Positions 16,477 through 25,340 of a DNA stretch of 64,000 bases are shown in pieces. The number at the start of each line of letters is the position of its first letter. The stretch's first letter is position 1. The DNA is from Halococcus salsus (GTDB lineage Archaea > Halobacteriota > Halobacteria > Halobacteriales > Halococcaceae): NCBI RefSeq assembly GCF_009900715.1, contig NZ_JAAAJC010000002.1, forward strand, positions 1 through 64,000. Reading direction: 5' to 3'. The notes beneath the pieces were generated by a model. It saw only the letters and a list, made by a program, of their open reading frames with translations. It made no database searches and was not told the origin of the DNA. The translations under genes were made by a program, and so were the position numbers.

Positions 16477-17642
16477 CAGGACTCCAGGGCGTCCGGCAGG
16501 AAGCGGTCCTCGTGAGCCTCGACGACCTCCTGGCGCTCGACCATCGCGCCGAGCACGTCCCGCATCCCGGCCTCGAAGCCCACCGCGCTCCCGCCGATCA
16601 GGTCGTCGTACTTCTCGTACTCGATCTCCATCTGGTGGGTCTCGTCCTCCTCACGCGGGTTCTCGACGTGTTCCACGGTGATGTCGAGGTCGTACTCCGC
16701 GCCGACCTCGGCGATGGTCTCGGCGATCTCGACGATGCTGATCGCCCGCGTGGTCTGGTTGTAGACCGTGTGGGAGTCGGGTCGCTCGTCGGGATCGACG
16801 AGCGCGAGCCGCGCGAGCCCCTCGACGGCGTCCTCGAGGCTCACGAACGGCTTTCGCTGTTCGCCCTTGCCGTAGACGGTCAGGGGATAGCCCGCGACCG
16901 CCTGGGCCGCGAACCGGTGGGCGACGACCCCGAAGTAGTAATCGAAGTCCAACCGAGTACCGAGCCGGTCGTCGGCCCCCGTCTCCTCGGTGCCCGCACC
17001 GTAGACGATGGCGGTTCGGACGTCGCTGACCGGGATGTCGAACTGTTTGTGGGTCAGTCGGAGGTTGGCGGCGTCGTGGGACTTCGAGAGGTGATACCAG
17101 CTCCCCGCCATCGCCGGGAACGGCACCTCGTCGCGCTCGCCCTCGTTCTCCATCGTCGCACCGCCCTCCGGGATCGGGAACTCCGGCGCGCCGTAGACCC
17201 CCGTGGTGGTGGTCTCGATGAAGTGGGTGTCCGAGAGCCCGGCCTCGTGGAGCCCCCAGAGGAGGTTCCGGGTGGCCTGCATGTTGTTGTGCTGGGTGAA
17301 GTTCGCGCGCTCGCCGTCGATCTGGGAGTAGGGCGCGGAGGGCTGGGCGGCGGTGTGGACCACGGCGGTCGGTTCGTGGACCGCCAGCAGCTGGTCGACG
17401 AACGCCCGGTCCGCGAGGTCGCCCTCGACGAACGAGAGGTTGCGGTAGCCGTGCTCCGCGGCGGCCGCGACCCGCTCCTCGATCGAGGCGACGGCCGTTG
17501 TGCTCACCCCGCCGACCGACGCGACCCACTCGCGACGGCCGCCGTTGTCGACACAGATGACGCGCTGATCGGTACGGTCCGCGATCCTGAGGGCGGTCGG
17601 CCACCCGACGTAGCCGTCGGCCCCGGTGACGATGATCGACAT
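16476..17642 (-). CDS. UDP-sulfoquinovose synthase-like (SQD1/Agl3 type)
   Basis: 388 aa. Aligns in memory with plant SQD1 and Sulfolobus Agl3, which join sulfite to UDP-glucose. Shared hallmarks are GADGYVGWPTAL (residues 7-18), the VDNGGRREW turn, SAPYSQIDGERANFTQHNN, WYHLSKSHDA with the catalytic Tyr and Lys, and GYPLTVYGKGEQRKP. The expected product is UDP-sulfoquinovose for a sulfonated glycan or glycolipid. It is first in a three-gene overlapping operon with two epimerases. An 8-bp dyad lies immediately upstream of the ATG. Exact sulfur chemistry is inferred from family only. Confidence 0.8.
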   Translation of the reverse strand: MSIIVTGADGYVGWPTALRIADRTDQRVICVDNGGRREWVASVGGVSTTAVASIEERVAAAAEHGYRNLSFVEGDLADRAFVDQLLAVHEPTAVVHTAAQPSAPYSQIDGERANFTQHNNMQATRNLLWGLHEAGLSDTHFIETTTTGVYGAPEFPIPEGGATMENEGERDEVPFPAMAGSWYHLSKSHDAANLRLTHKQFDIPVSDVRTAIVYGAGTEETGADDRLGTRLDFDYYFGVVAHRFAAQAVAGYPLTVYGKGEQRKPFVSLEDAVEGLARLALVDPDERPDSHTVYNQTTRAISIVEIAETIAEVGAEYDLDITVEHVENPREEDETHQMEIEYEKYDDLIGGSAVGFEAGMRDVLGAMVERQEVVEAHEDRFLPDALES

Positions 17643-17643
17643 T

Positions 17644-17664
17644 GTTACTCGCTATCCGAGTAAC
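17644..17664 (-). promoter_or_regulatory. Dyad just upstream of the SQD1-like gene
   Basis: GTTACTCG (17644-17651) and CGAGTAAC (17657-17664) form a perfect 8-base inverted repeat with a 5-base spacer, two bases upstream of the start codon on the minus strand. A T-rich stretch at about 17677-17685 could be the TATA element, which would put the dyad over the transcription start. It could be an operator or a 5' hairpin. Confidence 0.45.
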
Positions 17665-17838
17665 TTTCCAGAGCGAGAAAAACGTTCCCCTCACGACGTG
17701 GACGGTGCGCCCGACCTCCGCGAGGTCGACGAAGCCGAGACCGACGAAACCGAGGTCGAACGAGAAACTGAACGACTGCCTGAAACCGACGAACGAGGCG
17801 GGGCGAACCGCTGCGGACGGACGTGGGCGAGCGCCGAC

Positions 17839-19626
17839 CTACTCGACGGTGACGCTCTTGGCGAGGTTGCGGGGTTTGTCGATCGAGCGGCCGAGGTCGG
17901 CGGCGGTGTGGTAGGCGAACAGCTGGAGCTGGACGCTCGCGAGCACCGCGGCGGTCCGCGGGTGGGTTTCGGGGACGGAGAGCACGTGGTCGGCGTAGCG
18001 TTCGATGTCCGACTGGCCGTCGGTGACGGCGATCACGGGTGCGTCGCGCGCCTCGACCTCCTTGACGTTGCCCACGGTCTTCCTGGCGAACTCGCCGTCG
18101 CCGGTGGCGACCGCGATGACGGGGGTGTTGTCGGTGACGAGCGCGAGCGGGCCGTGTTTGAGTTCGCCCGCGGCGAATCCCTCGGCGTGGCGGTAGGTGA
18201 TCTCCTTGAGCTTCAGCGCGCCTTCGAGCGCCACCGGGTGGTTCAGCCCCCGGCCGATGAAGAAGTAGGCGTCGGCGTCGAGGTACGCCGTCGCGACCTC
18301 GGCGGCGGTCGAGTCGTCGAGGATGGCCTGCACGGTGCTCGGGAGGTCCCGGAGCGAGCCGATGCTCTCGCGGTCGTGGTCGTCGGTGACGGCGAGCGCG
18401 AAGAGGTTGAGCGTCACGAGCTGGGAGGCGAACGTCTTCGAGGCCGCGACGCCGATCTCCGGGCCCGCCCGGATGTAGAGCACGTGGTCGCACTCGCGTG
18501 CGACGGTCGAGCCGACGACGTTGGTGAGCGCGAGGGTGCGCGCGCCGAGACGTTTGGCCGCCCGGAGCGCGCTCAGGGTGTCGGCGGTCTCGCCGCTCTG
18601 TGTGACACCGACCACGAGCGCGTCGTCGACCGGCGGCGGCGCGGTGACGTACTCGCTCGCGAGGAACGCCTGGGCCGGGATCCCGGCCTCCTGGAACAGC
18701 CGCGCGCCGTAGAGGGCGGCGTGGTAGGAGGTGCCACAGGCGACGAACTGGACGCTGGTCGGGTTGACGCCAGCGAGCTCCTCGAGCTCGACCTGTCCGC
18801 CGAGTTCGTCGACCCGGCCCTGGAGACACTGCCGGAGCGACCGGGGCTGTTCGTGGATCTCCTTCAGCATGAAGTGGTCGTAGCCGCTCTTCCCGGTGTC
18901 TTCGGGGTCCCAGTTCACCGTGTTGATGCTCTTCTCGACCGGCTCGCCGTCGAGGGTCGAGACCGCCCAGCCGTCCTCGTCGATCCGCGCGAGTTCGCCG
19001 TCCTCGAGGTAGATCACGCGGTCGGTGAACGCCCGGAAGGCCGGGACGTCGCTCCCGAGGTAGGTCGCGTCGTCGCCGACGCCGAGTACGAGGGGTGAGT
19101 CCTGGCGAGCGCAGTAGACCGCCTCGTGGTCGGCGAACACAGCCGCGATCGCGTAGCTCCCCTCGATCCGCCGGATCGCCGCCCGGAAGGCGTCCTCCTC
19201 CGTCGCCCCGTCGGCGAGCGCCGACTCGATGAGGTGGGGGACCACCTCGGTGTCGGTGTCGCTCTTGAACTCGTGGCCGGCGGCCTGGAGTTCGTCCTTG
19301 ATACCCTGGTAGTTCTCGATGATGCCGTTGTGGAGCACCGCGACCTGCTCCTCGCAGTCGGCGTGCGGGTGGGCGTTGCGGTCGTTCGGCGGGCCGTGGG
19401 TGGACCACCGGGTGTGGCCGATCCCAACCGCCCCTTCGAGGCTGACACCGTCGAGCGCGGCTTCGAGGTTCTCGAGTTTGCCCGCACGCTTTTCTATCTC
19501 GACGGAGCCGTTGGCGAGCGCGACGCCCGCCGAGTCGTAGCCCCGGTACTCGAGCTTCGAGAGGCCGTGCATCAACACGTCGAGGGTCTCGTCGGGCCGT
19601 CCGACGCAGCCGATCACGCCACACAT
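17839..19626 (-). CDS. glmS: Glutamine-fructose-6-phosphate transaminase GlmS
   Basis: 595 aa. Makes glucosamine-6-phosphate from fructose-6-phosphate and glutamine, the entry to UDP-N-acetylhexosamines. The N-terminal glutaminase domain starts MCGVIGCVGR, whose Cys2 is the nucleophile once Met is removed. Two SIS sugar-isomerase domains follow (VACGTSYHAALYGARLF near residue 292; YFFIGRGLNHPVALEGALKL near 465), and the protein ends in the usual KSVTVE. The start codon overlaps the glmU stop by one base, so the two are an operon. Confidence 0.95.
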   Translation of the reverse strand: MCGVIGCVGRPDETLDVLMHGLSKLEYRGYDSAGVALANGSVEIEKRAGKLENLEAALDGVSLEGAVGIGHTRWSTHGPPNDRNAHPHADCEEQVAVLHNGIIENYQGIKDELQAAGHEFKSDTDTEVVPHLIESALADGATEEDAFRAAIRRIEGSYAIAAVFADHEAVYCARQDSPLVLGVGDDATYLGSDVPAFRAFTDRVIYLEDGELARIDEDGWAVSTLDGEPVEKSINTVNWDPEDTGKSGYDHFMLKEIHEQPRSLRQCLQGRVDELGGQVELEELAGVNPTSVQFVACGTSYHAALYGARLFQEAGIPAQAFLASEYVTAPPPVDDALVVGVTQSGETADTLSALRAAKRLGARTLALTNVVGSTVARECDHVLYIRAGPEIGVAASKTFASQLVTLNLFALAVTDDHDRESIGSLRDLPSTVQAILDDSTAAEVATAYLDADAYFFIGRGLNHPVALEGALKLKEITYRHAEGFAAGELKHGPLALVTDNTPVIAVATGDGEFARKTVGNVKEVEARDAPVIAVTDGQSDIERYADHVLSVPETHPRTAAVLASVQLQLFAYHTAADLGRSIDKPRNLAKSVTVE

Positions 19627-20825
19627 CAGCTCATCACCTCCGCGTCGGCGACGATCTCACCGCGCACCCGGACCCCCGTGTGGAGGTGTGCGCCGGGCCC
19701 CACGAGGGTTCCCGGTTCGAAGCCGACCATCCCACCCGCGGTGACGCGGTCGGCGACCACCGCACCGAGCTGGCGGTCCTCGAACACTCGCCTGCCGACG
19801 CGGACGTCCGCGGGCCCGCCGGGAACGATGCTCCCCGCACCCAGCGTGACGTCCTCGCCGACCACGCAGTCGAGCACCGTGCTCCCGGGTCCGATCCGGG
19901 TGTCCGAATCCAAGACCGTGCGCTCGACCGTGGCGTTCGCCTCGACCGTGACGTTCCGCCCGAGCGCGACGTTCGGCCCGACGACCGCACCCGGACCGAC
20001 CTCGCAGTCCGACCCGACGACCACCGGGGCCTGGAGGGTGGCGTCGTCGTGGACCAGCGCCGTCTCGTCGACCCAGACGCCCTGTTCGCGAACGGGCTCG
20101 TCGACCCGGCCGCGCGCGAGGATCTCCCGGGTCACGGTGAGGAGGTCCCACGGGTAAGTGGCGTGGGGCGAGAGGCCGTCGACCCGGACCCCCCGGACGT
20201 CCTCGCCGTCGTCGATGAGGCGCGCGAGGGTGTCGGTGAGCTGGAGTTCGCCGTCGCGGCGCTCGGTCTCGCCGATGGCGTCGAAGATCGAGGTTCGGAA
20301 GGCGTAGACACCGGCGTTGATCAGGCGGTAGTCGTCGGAGTCGGGTTTCTCGACGAGCTTCTCGATCCGGCCTTCCGAGAGCGCGACCGCACCGTAGCGC
20401 CTGGCGTCGCGGTGTTCGAGCACGCCGAGCGTGGCGGCGGCGTCGGGGTAGGTCTCGAACTCCGCGACGACGTCCTGGACCAGCCCGGACTCGATGACGC
20501 GGTCGCCGTTCACCAGCAAGAACGGTTCGTCGACGGCCGATTCGGCACAGCGCAGGGCGTGACCGCTGCCGAGCTGTTTCTCCTGGGCGACGTACTCGAT
20601 CGGGACGTCGCGGTAGGTCGGGCCGAAGTGTTCCTGCACCCGGTCGCGCTTGTAGCCGATCACGACCGCTATCTCCTCGACCCCGGCGTCGATCAGCGCG
20701 TCGAAGACGTACTCGAGGACGGGTCTGTTCGCCGCGGGTAGCATGGGCTTTGGACGGTTGTGCGTCAGCGGGCGCAGCCGGTTGCCCTCGCCGGCCGCGA
20801 GAACGACCGCGGTGCGAATACTCAT
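19626..20825 (-). CDS. glmU: Archaeal bifunctional GlmU-type sugar-1-phosphate nucleotidylyltransferase/acetyltransferase
   Basis: 399 aa. Residues 1-235 form a nucleotidyltransferase domain (VLAAGEGNRLRPLTHNRPKP; LLVNGDRVIE). Residues about 245-399 form hexapeptide repeats of a left-handed beta-helix (VVGSDCEVGPGAVVGPNVAL), the acetyltransferase part. Archaeal members acetylate glucosamine-1-phosphate and couple it to UTP, giving UDP-GlcNAc. It overlaps glmS by one base, which supports this over a dTDP-glucose role. It is first gene of the operon; the region between it and the divergent gene at 21061 holds no clear TATA box for it. Confidence 0.88.
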   Translation of the reverse strand: MSIRTAVVLAAGEGNRLRPLTHNRPKPMLPAANRPVLEYVFDALIDAGVEEIAVVIGYKRDRVQEHFGPTYRDVPIEYVAQEKQLGSGHALRCAESAVDEPFLLVNGDRVIESGLVQDVVAEFETYPDAAATLGVLEHRDARRYGAVALSEGRIEKLVEKPDSDDYRLINAGVYAFRTSIFDAIGETERRDGELQLTDTLARLIDDGEDVRGVRVDGLSPHATYPWDLLTVTREILARGRVDEPVREQGVWVDETALVHDDATLQAPVVVGSDCEVGPGAVVGPNVALGRNVTVEANATVERTVLDSDTRIGPGSTVLDCVVGEDVTLGAGSIVPGGPADVRVGRRVFEDRQLGAVVADRVTAGGMVGFEPGTLVGPGAHLHTGVRVRGEIVADAEVMS

Positions 20826-21060
20826 CGATCCATCAATCCAGGCGGATCGGCTTCAACGTTCTGGGCACGTCCCGACCCGAACCCCATCCATCGTGGACGA
20901 TCGTTTCGGAATCGGCGGTCGAGAACGCGCATCGACGTTTCGCCACCCGGGACGGCGATGGCCCGAAGGTGCGACCGGGTGCGGTCGGTTCGTACGGGCG
21001 ATCCGTTGGGTTACACGGCGACGAACAGACCTAACCACGGGCCGTTCGTACCGCGGCGCG

Positions 21061-21339
21061 ATGACCGACGACACCGTCCGCGTCTGGCTGGTCGAACGCA
21101 CCTTCGCCGAGGACCTCCCGAACCTCATCGTGTTGACCTACGCGACCCCCGACGGCGAACGCGACTATCGCAAGGAACGCGCGCTCCAGATGCCCGGCGG
21201 CGGAGGGCGAGAGACCACCGCGGCGCTCGACGTCGATCCCGACAACCTCGGGGAGGTCTCGGACCCCGAGACGCGCGAGCGCTACGCCACGGAGGCGGCC
21301 CGGATGGCCGAGAAATACGACCCCGACGAAGTGGTCTGA
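21061..21339 (+). CDS. Small conserved haloarchaeal protein
   Basis: 92 aa acidic protein without signal or membrane segment. It begins DDTVRVWLVERTFAEDLPNL, continues with LIVLTYATPDGERDYRKERA and ends in a helical tail. The beta-strand plus Arg/Lys-rich pattern suggests a compact alpha/beta domain. ATG at 21061 was preferred to upstream in-frame ATGs, which add Arg-rich non-acidic sequence. Convergent with the RaSEA gene, 16 bases away. I believe it is conserved in Halobacteria but cannot name a function. Confidence 0.7.
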   Translation: MTDDTVRVWLVERTFAEDLPNLIVLTYATPDGERDYRKERALQMPGGGGRETTAALDVDPDNLGEVSDPETRERYATEAARMAEKYDPDEVV

Positions 21340-21355
21340 GAGGGCACAGGCCGAT

Positions 21356-22426
21356 TCAGTTCGTCAGTGGCATCCCGTAGCTCCGCTCGCGCTCCATCAC
21401 CACGTCCCAGGTCGCCTCGCACTCACAGGAGACCTGATCGAAGACAGTAGGATCCTGTCGGAGGTCGAAGTCCTTGATAGCCGTCTGGACGTGGTCGTCG
21501 CACTCGCCGCAGTTGTGAGGGCCGCGATCCGAGCCGTGGCCCACCGGGTCGGAGATAACGATGGCGTCCGCGTCGGCGGTCTCGCGGAGGACTTCGGCGA
21601 CCGACCAGAGCCACGGCGGGCGGTAGCCCCCGTCGTGATAGAGTTCCTCGACCATCGTGTGACGCTGGACGTTACAGGGGTTCATCGAGACGGTGTGGGC
21701 GTACTCGGCACAGCGCTCGACGGAGGAGACCATGTCCGCGACGGCCTCCGACTCGGTGAGGAATGGCGGTTTCATCAGGAGGTAGGCCTTGATGCCCACG
21801 CCCGCCTCGTCCGCGCGCTCGCTCGCCGCGACGAAGTCGGCGAAGTCGAAGTACTTGTTGACGCAGTCGTGACGAACTCGATCCGTGGCGGTTTCGAGCC
21901 CCACCGCGACGTCGACCGCGAGTCCCTTCTCGGTGAAGTCGGCGAGGCGCTCCGGCTGGACGAAGTCGGGCAGCGATTCGAGCACGATCCGCTCGCGGTC
22001 GGCGAAGGCCTCGGCGACCGCCTCCCGGGCCGCGGCGGGCACCTCGCGCTCGTCGAGGAAGCTCCCCGAGGTGTAGATCTTGATCAGCGGGCAGGGCTCG
22101 TCGGCGTTCTCGCGCTCGTGTTCGAGGCAGACCTCCAACTGGTCGACGAGCGCCTCGTGCGGGACGGTGCCGCCCTCGACGGACTCGGCGACGTAGCCGC
22201 ACATCGTACAGCCACCGGCGCGTGCCCACCGACAGCCGCCCGTATTCAGGATGATCGTCAGCGACTGGCGCACGCCGTCGGGCGTGTTGTCCTCGTCGAC
22301 CCAGACCCGCGTGGGTTCGTGGGGGTCGTAGGTCCGGTCGTTGCGCGCGCGGATCTCACGCATCGCGGCGTTGTGGGCGTCCATCCCGCGCCCGGACTCG
22401 TAGACCTCCGGCGATGGCTGGCTCAT
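21356..22426 (-). CDS. Archaeosine synthase radical-SAM subunit RaSEA
   Basis: 356 aa radical SAM protein of the TIGR01210 type. The iron-sulfur cysteines are in GGCRWARAGGCTMCGY (C-x6-C-x2-C, about residues 66-75). Conserved segments KIYTSGSFLDEREVP, GLETATDRVRHDCVNKYF and AYLLMKPPFLTE follow, and a second Cys-rich stretch near the C-terminus (CGECDDHV; SCECE) may bind metal. With ArcS it converts the lysine adduct of preQ0 at tRNA position 15 to archaeosine. It is transcribed alone; arcS is not in the window. Confidence 0.9.
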   Translation of the reverse strand: MSQPSPEVYESGRGMDAHNAAMREIRARNDRTYDPHEPTRVWVDEDNTPDGVRQSLTIILNTGGCRWARAGGCTMCGYVAESVEGGTVPHEALVDQLEVCLEHERENADEPCPLIKIYTSGSFLDEREVPAAAREAVAEAFADRERIVLESLPDFVQPERLADFTEKGLAVDVAVGLETATDRVRHDCVNKYFDFADFVAASERADEAGVGIKAYLLMKPPFLTESEAVADMVSSVERCAEYAHTVSMNPCNVQRHTMVEELYHDGGYRPPWLWSVAEVLRETADADAIVISDPVGHGSDRGPHNCGECDDHVQTAIKDFDLRQDPTVFDQVSCECEATWDVVMERERSYGMPLTN

Positions 22427-23277
22427 TGAGTGGGGAAGGAAGTCAGCGCGAAAAGCGGCTTCGGTCCGGGCGGTGGCTGGTCAGTGACGAACGGTTGTAG
22501 TATCATTGCGGTGGTGGATAAACTGGTGGCGTTTCTCCAGCACCCTCAGCGTGAACCCGATTGAGAGATCAACGGCTTCTAATCTGGTGTCTTCTTCAGT
22601 GGCGTGTAGGATCGGACATTAATCGACCAACGATACGCCTGTTTCCCGTTGGTCTTGATTCGAATTCATATCTAACCGCGAATTCCCTGCACAGTGGCTA
22701 TCTCAGAAGTGTTGGCTTGGATGACTGACTGGTGTTCGTTCATAGAGAGGTTCGAGTCTCTGATCGAAGTTACACATGGAAGCAGATTCGAGTAGTATTC
22801 ATTGCACATCGGTGAGTTGACTTGATGTGTGACGAGGGGGAAACGATTCTATCGGCATGAAATCCCGTGCAGTTGCCTCAGAACAGGGTCGCAAGCGAAC
22901 AACCGGCTAGGGGGTAAGGAGAGGAACAAGGCATGGTCCGAGAGTATCCTAGTGTAGAGAGTCACGCTCTATTCGGCTGGTTAGAGTTCCGTGCTTTTAG
23001 AACCCCTGTCGAAAGGAAAGGGATGCTGACGGGAGTCAGCTCGGTAGATAAGAGGCATTGTCTTGCCCTATAGGCAGCCCAGTAGTTGCTGACACCCTGT
23101 CAGCAATCATGTGGCTACCAACAGAGGCATGTCATAGCATGATCGTTACCGAATCCGATATTATATTGTAAATCCGATTTCCTGCATCTCATCTCTGGTA
23201 AGTGTCCTTCTGGAGAGAACGGAGTAGACGGCCCTTGCAGAACGAACGGTTTTGCCTGTCGAGCCTGCAGTATCGTC
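22427..23277. other. Gene-poor, lower-GC intergenic region at the edge of the accessory block
   Basis: About 850 bases without a convincing gene. GC is visibly lower than in the flanking core genes. The minus strand at about 22500-22590 keeps a short open stretch (DLSIGFTLRVLEKR) that looks like a decayed coding fragment, but I cannot assign it. A 46-codon ORF at 22933-23073 has no recognisable product. The part from 22860 to 23110 is rich in hairpins and is listed separately. Confidence 0.6.
23025..23106. repeat. Paired hairpins with complementary loops
   Basis: Hairpin 1 is GCTGAC-GGGA-GTCAGC (23025-23040). Hairpin 2 has the 9-bp stem TTGCTGACA/TGTCAGCAA with loop CCC (23086-23106). Both share the GCTGAC/GTCAGC stem, and their loops (GGG and CCC) are complementary. 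A third small hairpin, TGCC-CTATA-GGCA, lies between them. This could be a structured RNA or the end of a degraded mobile element; neither is proven. Confidence 0.5.
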
Positions 23278-24564
23278 GTGCGTCTCATCCGCCTGCTGGC
23301 CGACGAAGAACACCTTGAGGAAATCTTCGAGATTCTCAACGACAACGACATCGATTTCATCGTTACACCCGGTGACGAGGATTCTCCCGACTCGAAGGTC
23401 ATCGAATTCCCGATCCCGACGGATGGACTCGGACTCATCCTCGAGAAGGTTCGCGAGGCAGGACTCGACGACAATTACATCATCGTTCTGAACGCCGAGA
23501 ACGCGAACACACCCCACATCGAGGAGCTTCAGGACCGGTACGCCAACGACTACGATCCGCTCCGTCTCCCCGAATTACGCTCGAAAGCACGCGACCAAAG
23601 TCAGGACCCGCTGTCGTACGCGATGATGATATTTCTCAGCGCGATCATCGCTGCAGCCGGACTGCTCGTCGGTTCACCGGCGATCGTCGTCGGCTCGATG
23701 GTGATCGCTCCCCTCGTCGGCCCGGTTCTCACCGCGACGGTTGGAGCAGCTGCCGGCGATCGCCCGATGCTCGTCGACAGCGTTCGTATCCAGGCGCTCG
23801 GTCTCGTCGCTGGCATACTCGGTGCGATCGTGTTCGGATTCGTCGCCAAAACCATCGGGCTCGCCCCCTCCTCGCTCGATATCACGTCGCTTCAGCTCAT
23901 ATCGCTCCGTGCGGCCCCGACACCGTTTTCGATCATCGTTGGTGCCGCCGCCGGAGCGGCTGCAGCGTTCGGGCTCACAACGAAGGGTTCGAACTCGCTT
24001 GTCGGCGTCATGATCGCTGCCGCACTCATTCCTGCTGCAGCGACCGTCGGAATCGCGATAGCATGGAGCGAGTATTTGGTTGCGCTCGGGAGTGGGCTAC
24101 TTCTGGTGAGCACGATGGCAGTCGTGAACCTCGCGATGTATCTCGTTCTGTGGGTGTTGTACCGGGACCAAGACCCGAGCAAGCTCTCGTTTGCGGACCG
24201 AGTTCCGACCCGGGCGGCAGTCGTCACGGTCGTTCTCATCGTTGGAGCGGTTGCCGTCACGGGCGTTGCAGTCTCCCAGCAGGCACTCTTTCAGCAGACG
24301 GTCACACAAAGCGTCGATACCGTCCTCGACGACCCGGCGTACTCGGGTGTTGACTCGGTGTCGGTCCAAACCGAATACGCCGGGATCGGGAGTCATCTCA
24401 CCTCATCCTCAAAATCGACGACGGTCACCGTCAGCGCATCGAACGAGTCGTATCCAAGCCTCTCGGAGCGCCTTCGCGACCGCATCCAATCACAAGCGGG
24501 AGGGACACGAGTGACGGTTCGCTTCAATACCTTCCAACAGGCCAATCAAACAGCAACCACATAA
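23278..24564 (+). CDS. DUF389 (TIGR00341-type) membrane protein
   Basis: 428 aa. Residues 1-95 are a soluble alpha/beta domain (MRLIRLLADEEHLEEIFEIL when read from GTG). Then come about seven to eight membrane helices carrying the DUF389 core (YAMMIFLSAIIAAAGLLVG, then IVVGSMVIAPLVGPVL, then AALIPAAATVGIA). Residues 335-428 form an outward-facing or cytoplasmic tail. The start is GTG at 23278, with no ATG nearby in frame. Family members are uncharacterised; a transport or stress role is sometimes suggested. First gene of the accessory region. Confidence 0.85.
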   Translation: MRLIRLLADEEHLEEIFEILNDNDIDFIVTPGDEDSPDSKVIEFPIPTDGLGLILEKVREAGLDDNYIIVLNAENANTPHIEELQDRYANDYDPLRLPELRSKARDQSQDPLSYAMMIFLSAIIAAAGLLVGSPAIVVGSMVIAPLVGPVLTATVGAAAGDRPMLVDSVRIQALGLVAGILGAIVFGFVAKTIGLAPSSLDITSLQLISLRAAPTPFSIIVGAAAGAAAAFGLTTKGSNSLVGVMIAAALIPAAATVGIAIAWSEYLVALGSGLLLVSTMAVVNLAMYLVLWVLYRDQDPSKLSFADRVPTRAAVVTVVLIVGAVAVTGVAVSQQALFQQTVTQSVDTVLDDPAYSGVDSVSVQTEYAGIGSHLTSSSKSTTVTVSASNESYPSLSERLRDRIQSQAGGTRVTVRFNTFQQANQTATT

Positions 24565-24700
24565 ATAGTCGCTCGCGAATTCGTCAGCTCCGAAAGTTCG
24601 AGTAGGGAGACTCTTTGCGGTGAATCGGCCTCGCACACACTACTGGAACCGACAAATGGGAAGTAGACTGGAGTTCTCCTCCAGCGCTCGTCGAAGAGGG

Positions 24701-25051
24701 TTATTGAGTAGTGTCTGCGTCCGAATCGTCACCTAGATCGTCGGACTTTTCCTCTGTTTGGGACTGCACATCGCCAACGTCTACGTCAGTTCCCAACTGG
24801 TCTTCGTCGATAGCGGATTCTAAGGTATCCCGGTTCGTGACTGCACTAAGACCGTCTTTTTCGACGGCTGATTTGACCGTCTCAGTATCAATAGCCCCAT
24901 CGACGTTTTCCGTGCCGGTGCTGGATTTGAGACTCCGCTTGACGAGGGCATACCCGACTGCTGCGGCACTCCCCGTTGCGATGGCACCGGGGATTCCAGC
25001 GCGTTTGTACCCAAACTTCAGTGCTTTCTTCCCGAGGGTGAGTCCAATCAC
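24701..25051 (-). CDS. Small acidic-tailed protein with a possible membrane helix
   Basis: 116 aa from the GTG at 25051 (IGLTLGKKALKFGYKRAG); GTG at 25105 or ATG at 25159 would extend it to 134 or 152 aa. Residues 18-35 (GIPGAIATGSAAAVGYALV) could be one membrane helix, followed by a basic patch and a strongly acidic tail of about 65 residues ending in DSDADTTQ. It resembles small haloarchaeal membrane-associated proteins. No function recognised. It is transcribed against the DUF389 gene. Confidence 0.6.
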   Translation of the reverse strand: MIGLTLGKKALKFGYKRAGIPGAIATGSAAAVGYALVKRSLKSSTGTENVDGAIDTETVKSAVEKDGLSAVTNRDTLESAIDEDQLGTDVDVGDVQSQTEEKSDDLGDDSDADTTQ

Positions 25052-25201
25052 TGCATCGCCTTTCTCGCTGAACAAGGGAAAGGAGACTGCTTGCAATTCA
25101 ATCACTCTTCCAGACTGAAACACCTCAGATTCGTTCGTTCGCGTTGGCAAGCACGACACCTATTGAACTACCTATCGATCGATTTCATGAGGTAACCATA
25201 G

Positions 25202-25273
25202 ATGTTCTACCACGACGACGAACGCCAGTACGAGGTCGAGGTCATCGAGGCCATGCACAACGAGATCAACTGA
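25202..25273 (+). pseudogene. Manganese-catalase N-terminal fragment
   Basis: A 23-codon ORF beginning MFYHDDERQYEVEV, which matches the conserved N-terminus of haloarchaeal manganese catalases as I recall it (MFYHDGELQYEVEVEEPDP...). After 15 residues it switches to an unrelated tail (EAMHNEIN) and stops. A full catalase is near 280-300 aa, so this is a remnant left by a deletion or rearrangement. The next gene (25341) is unrelated. Confidence 0.55.
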
Positions 25274-25340
25274 CGTTGAAAGTTCAAGAGATTTCCTGCA
25301 TTCTGCAGTGCTTTCCCGTGAACAACGCAATCCAACGAAC

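Noticed and set aside
17626-19098. 490-codon open frame antisense to glmS
   Set aside because: Low-complexity Arg/Val/Glu sequence lying opposite a complete GlmS with active-site motifs. Long antisense frames like this occur opposite most genes here.
22933-23073. 46-codon ORF in the gene-poor region
   Set aside because: No family resemblance, no promoter, and not acidic. It runs through the hairpins and is better explained as chance.
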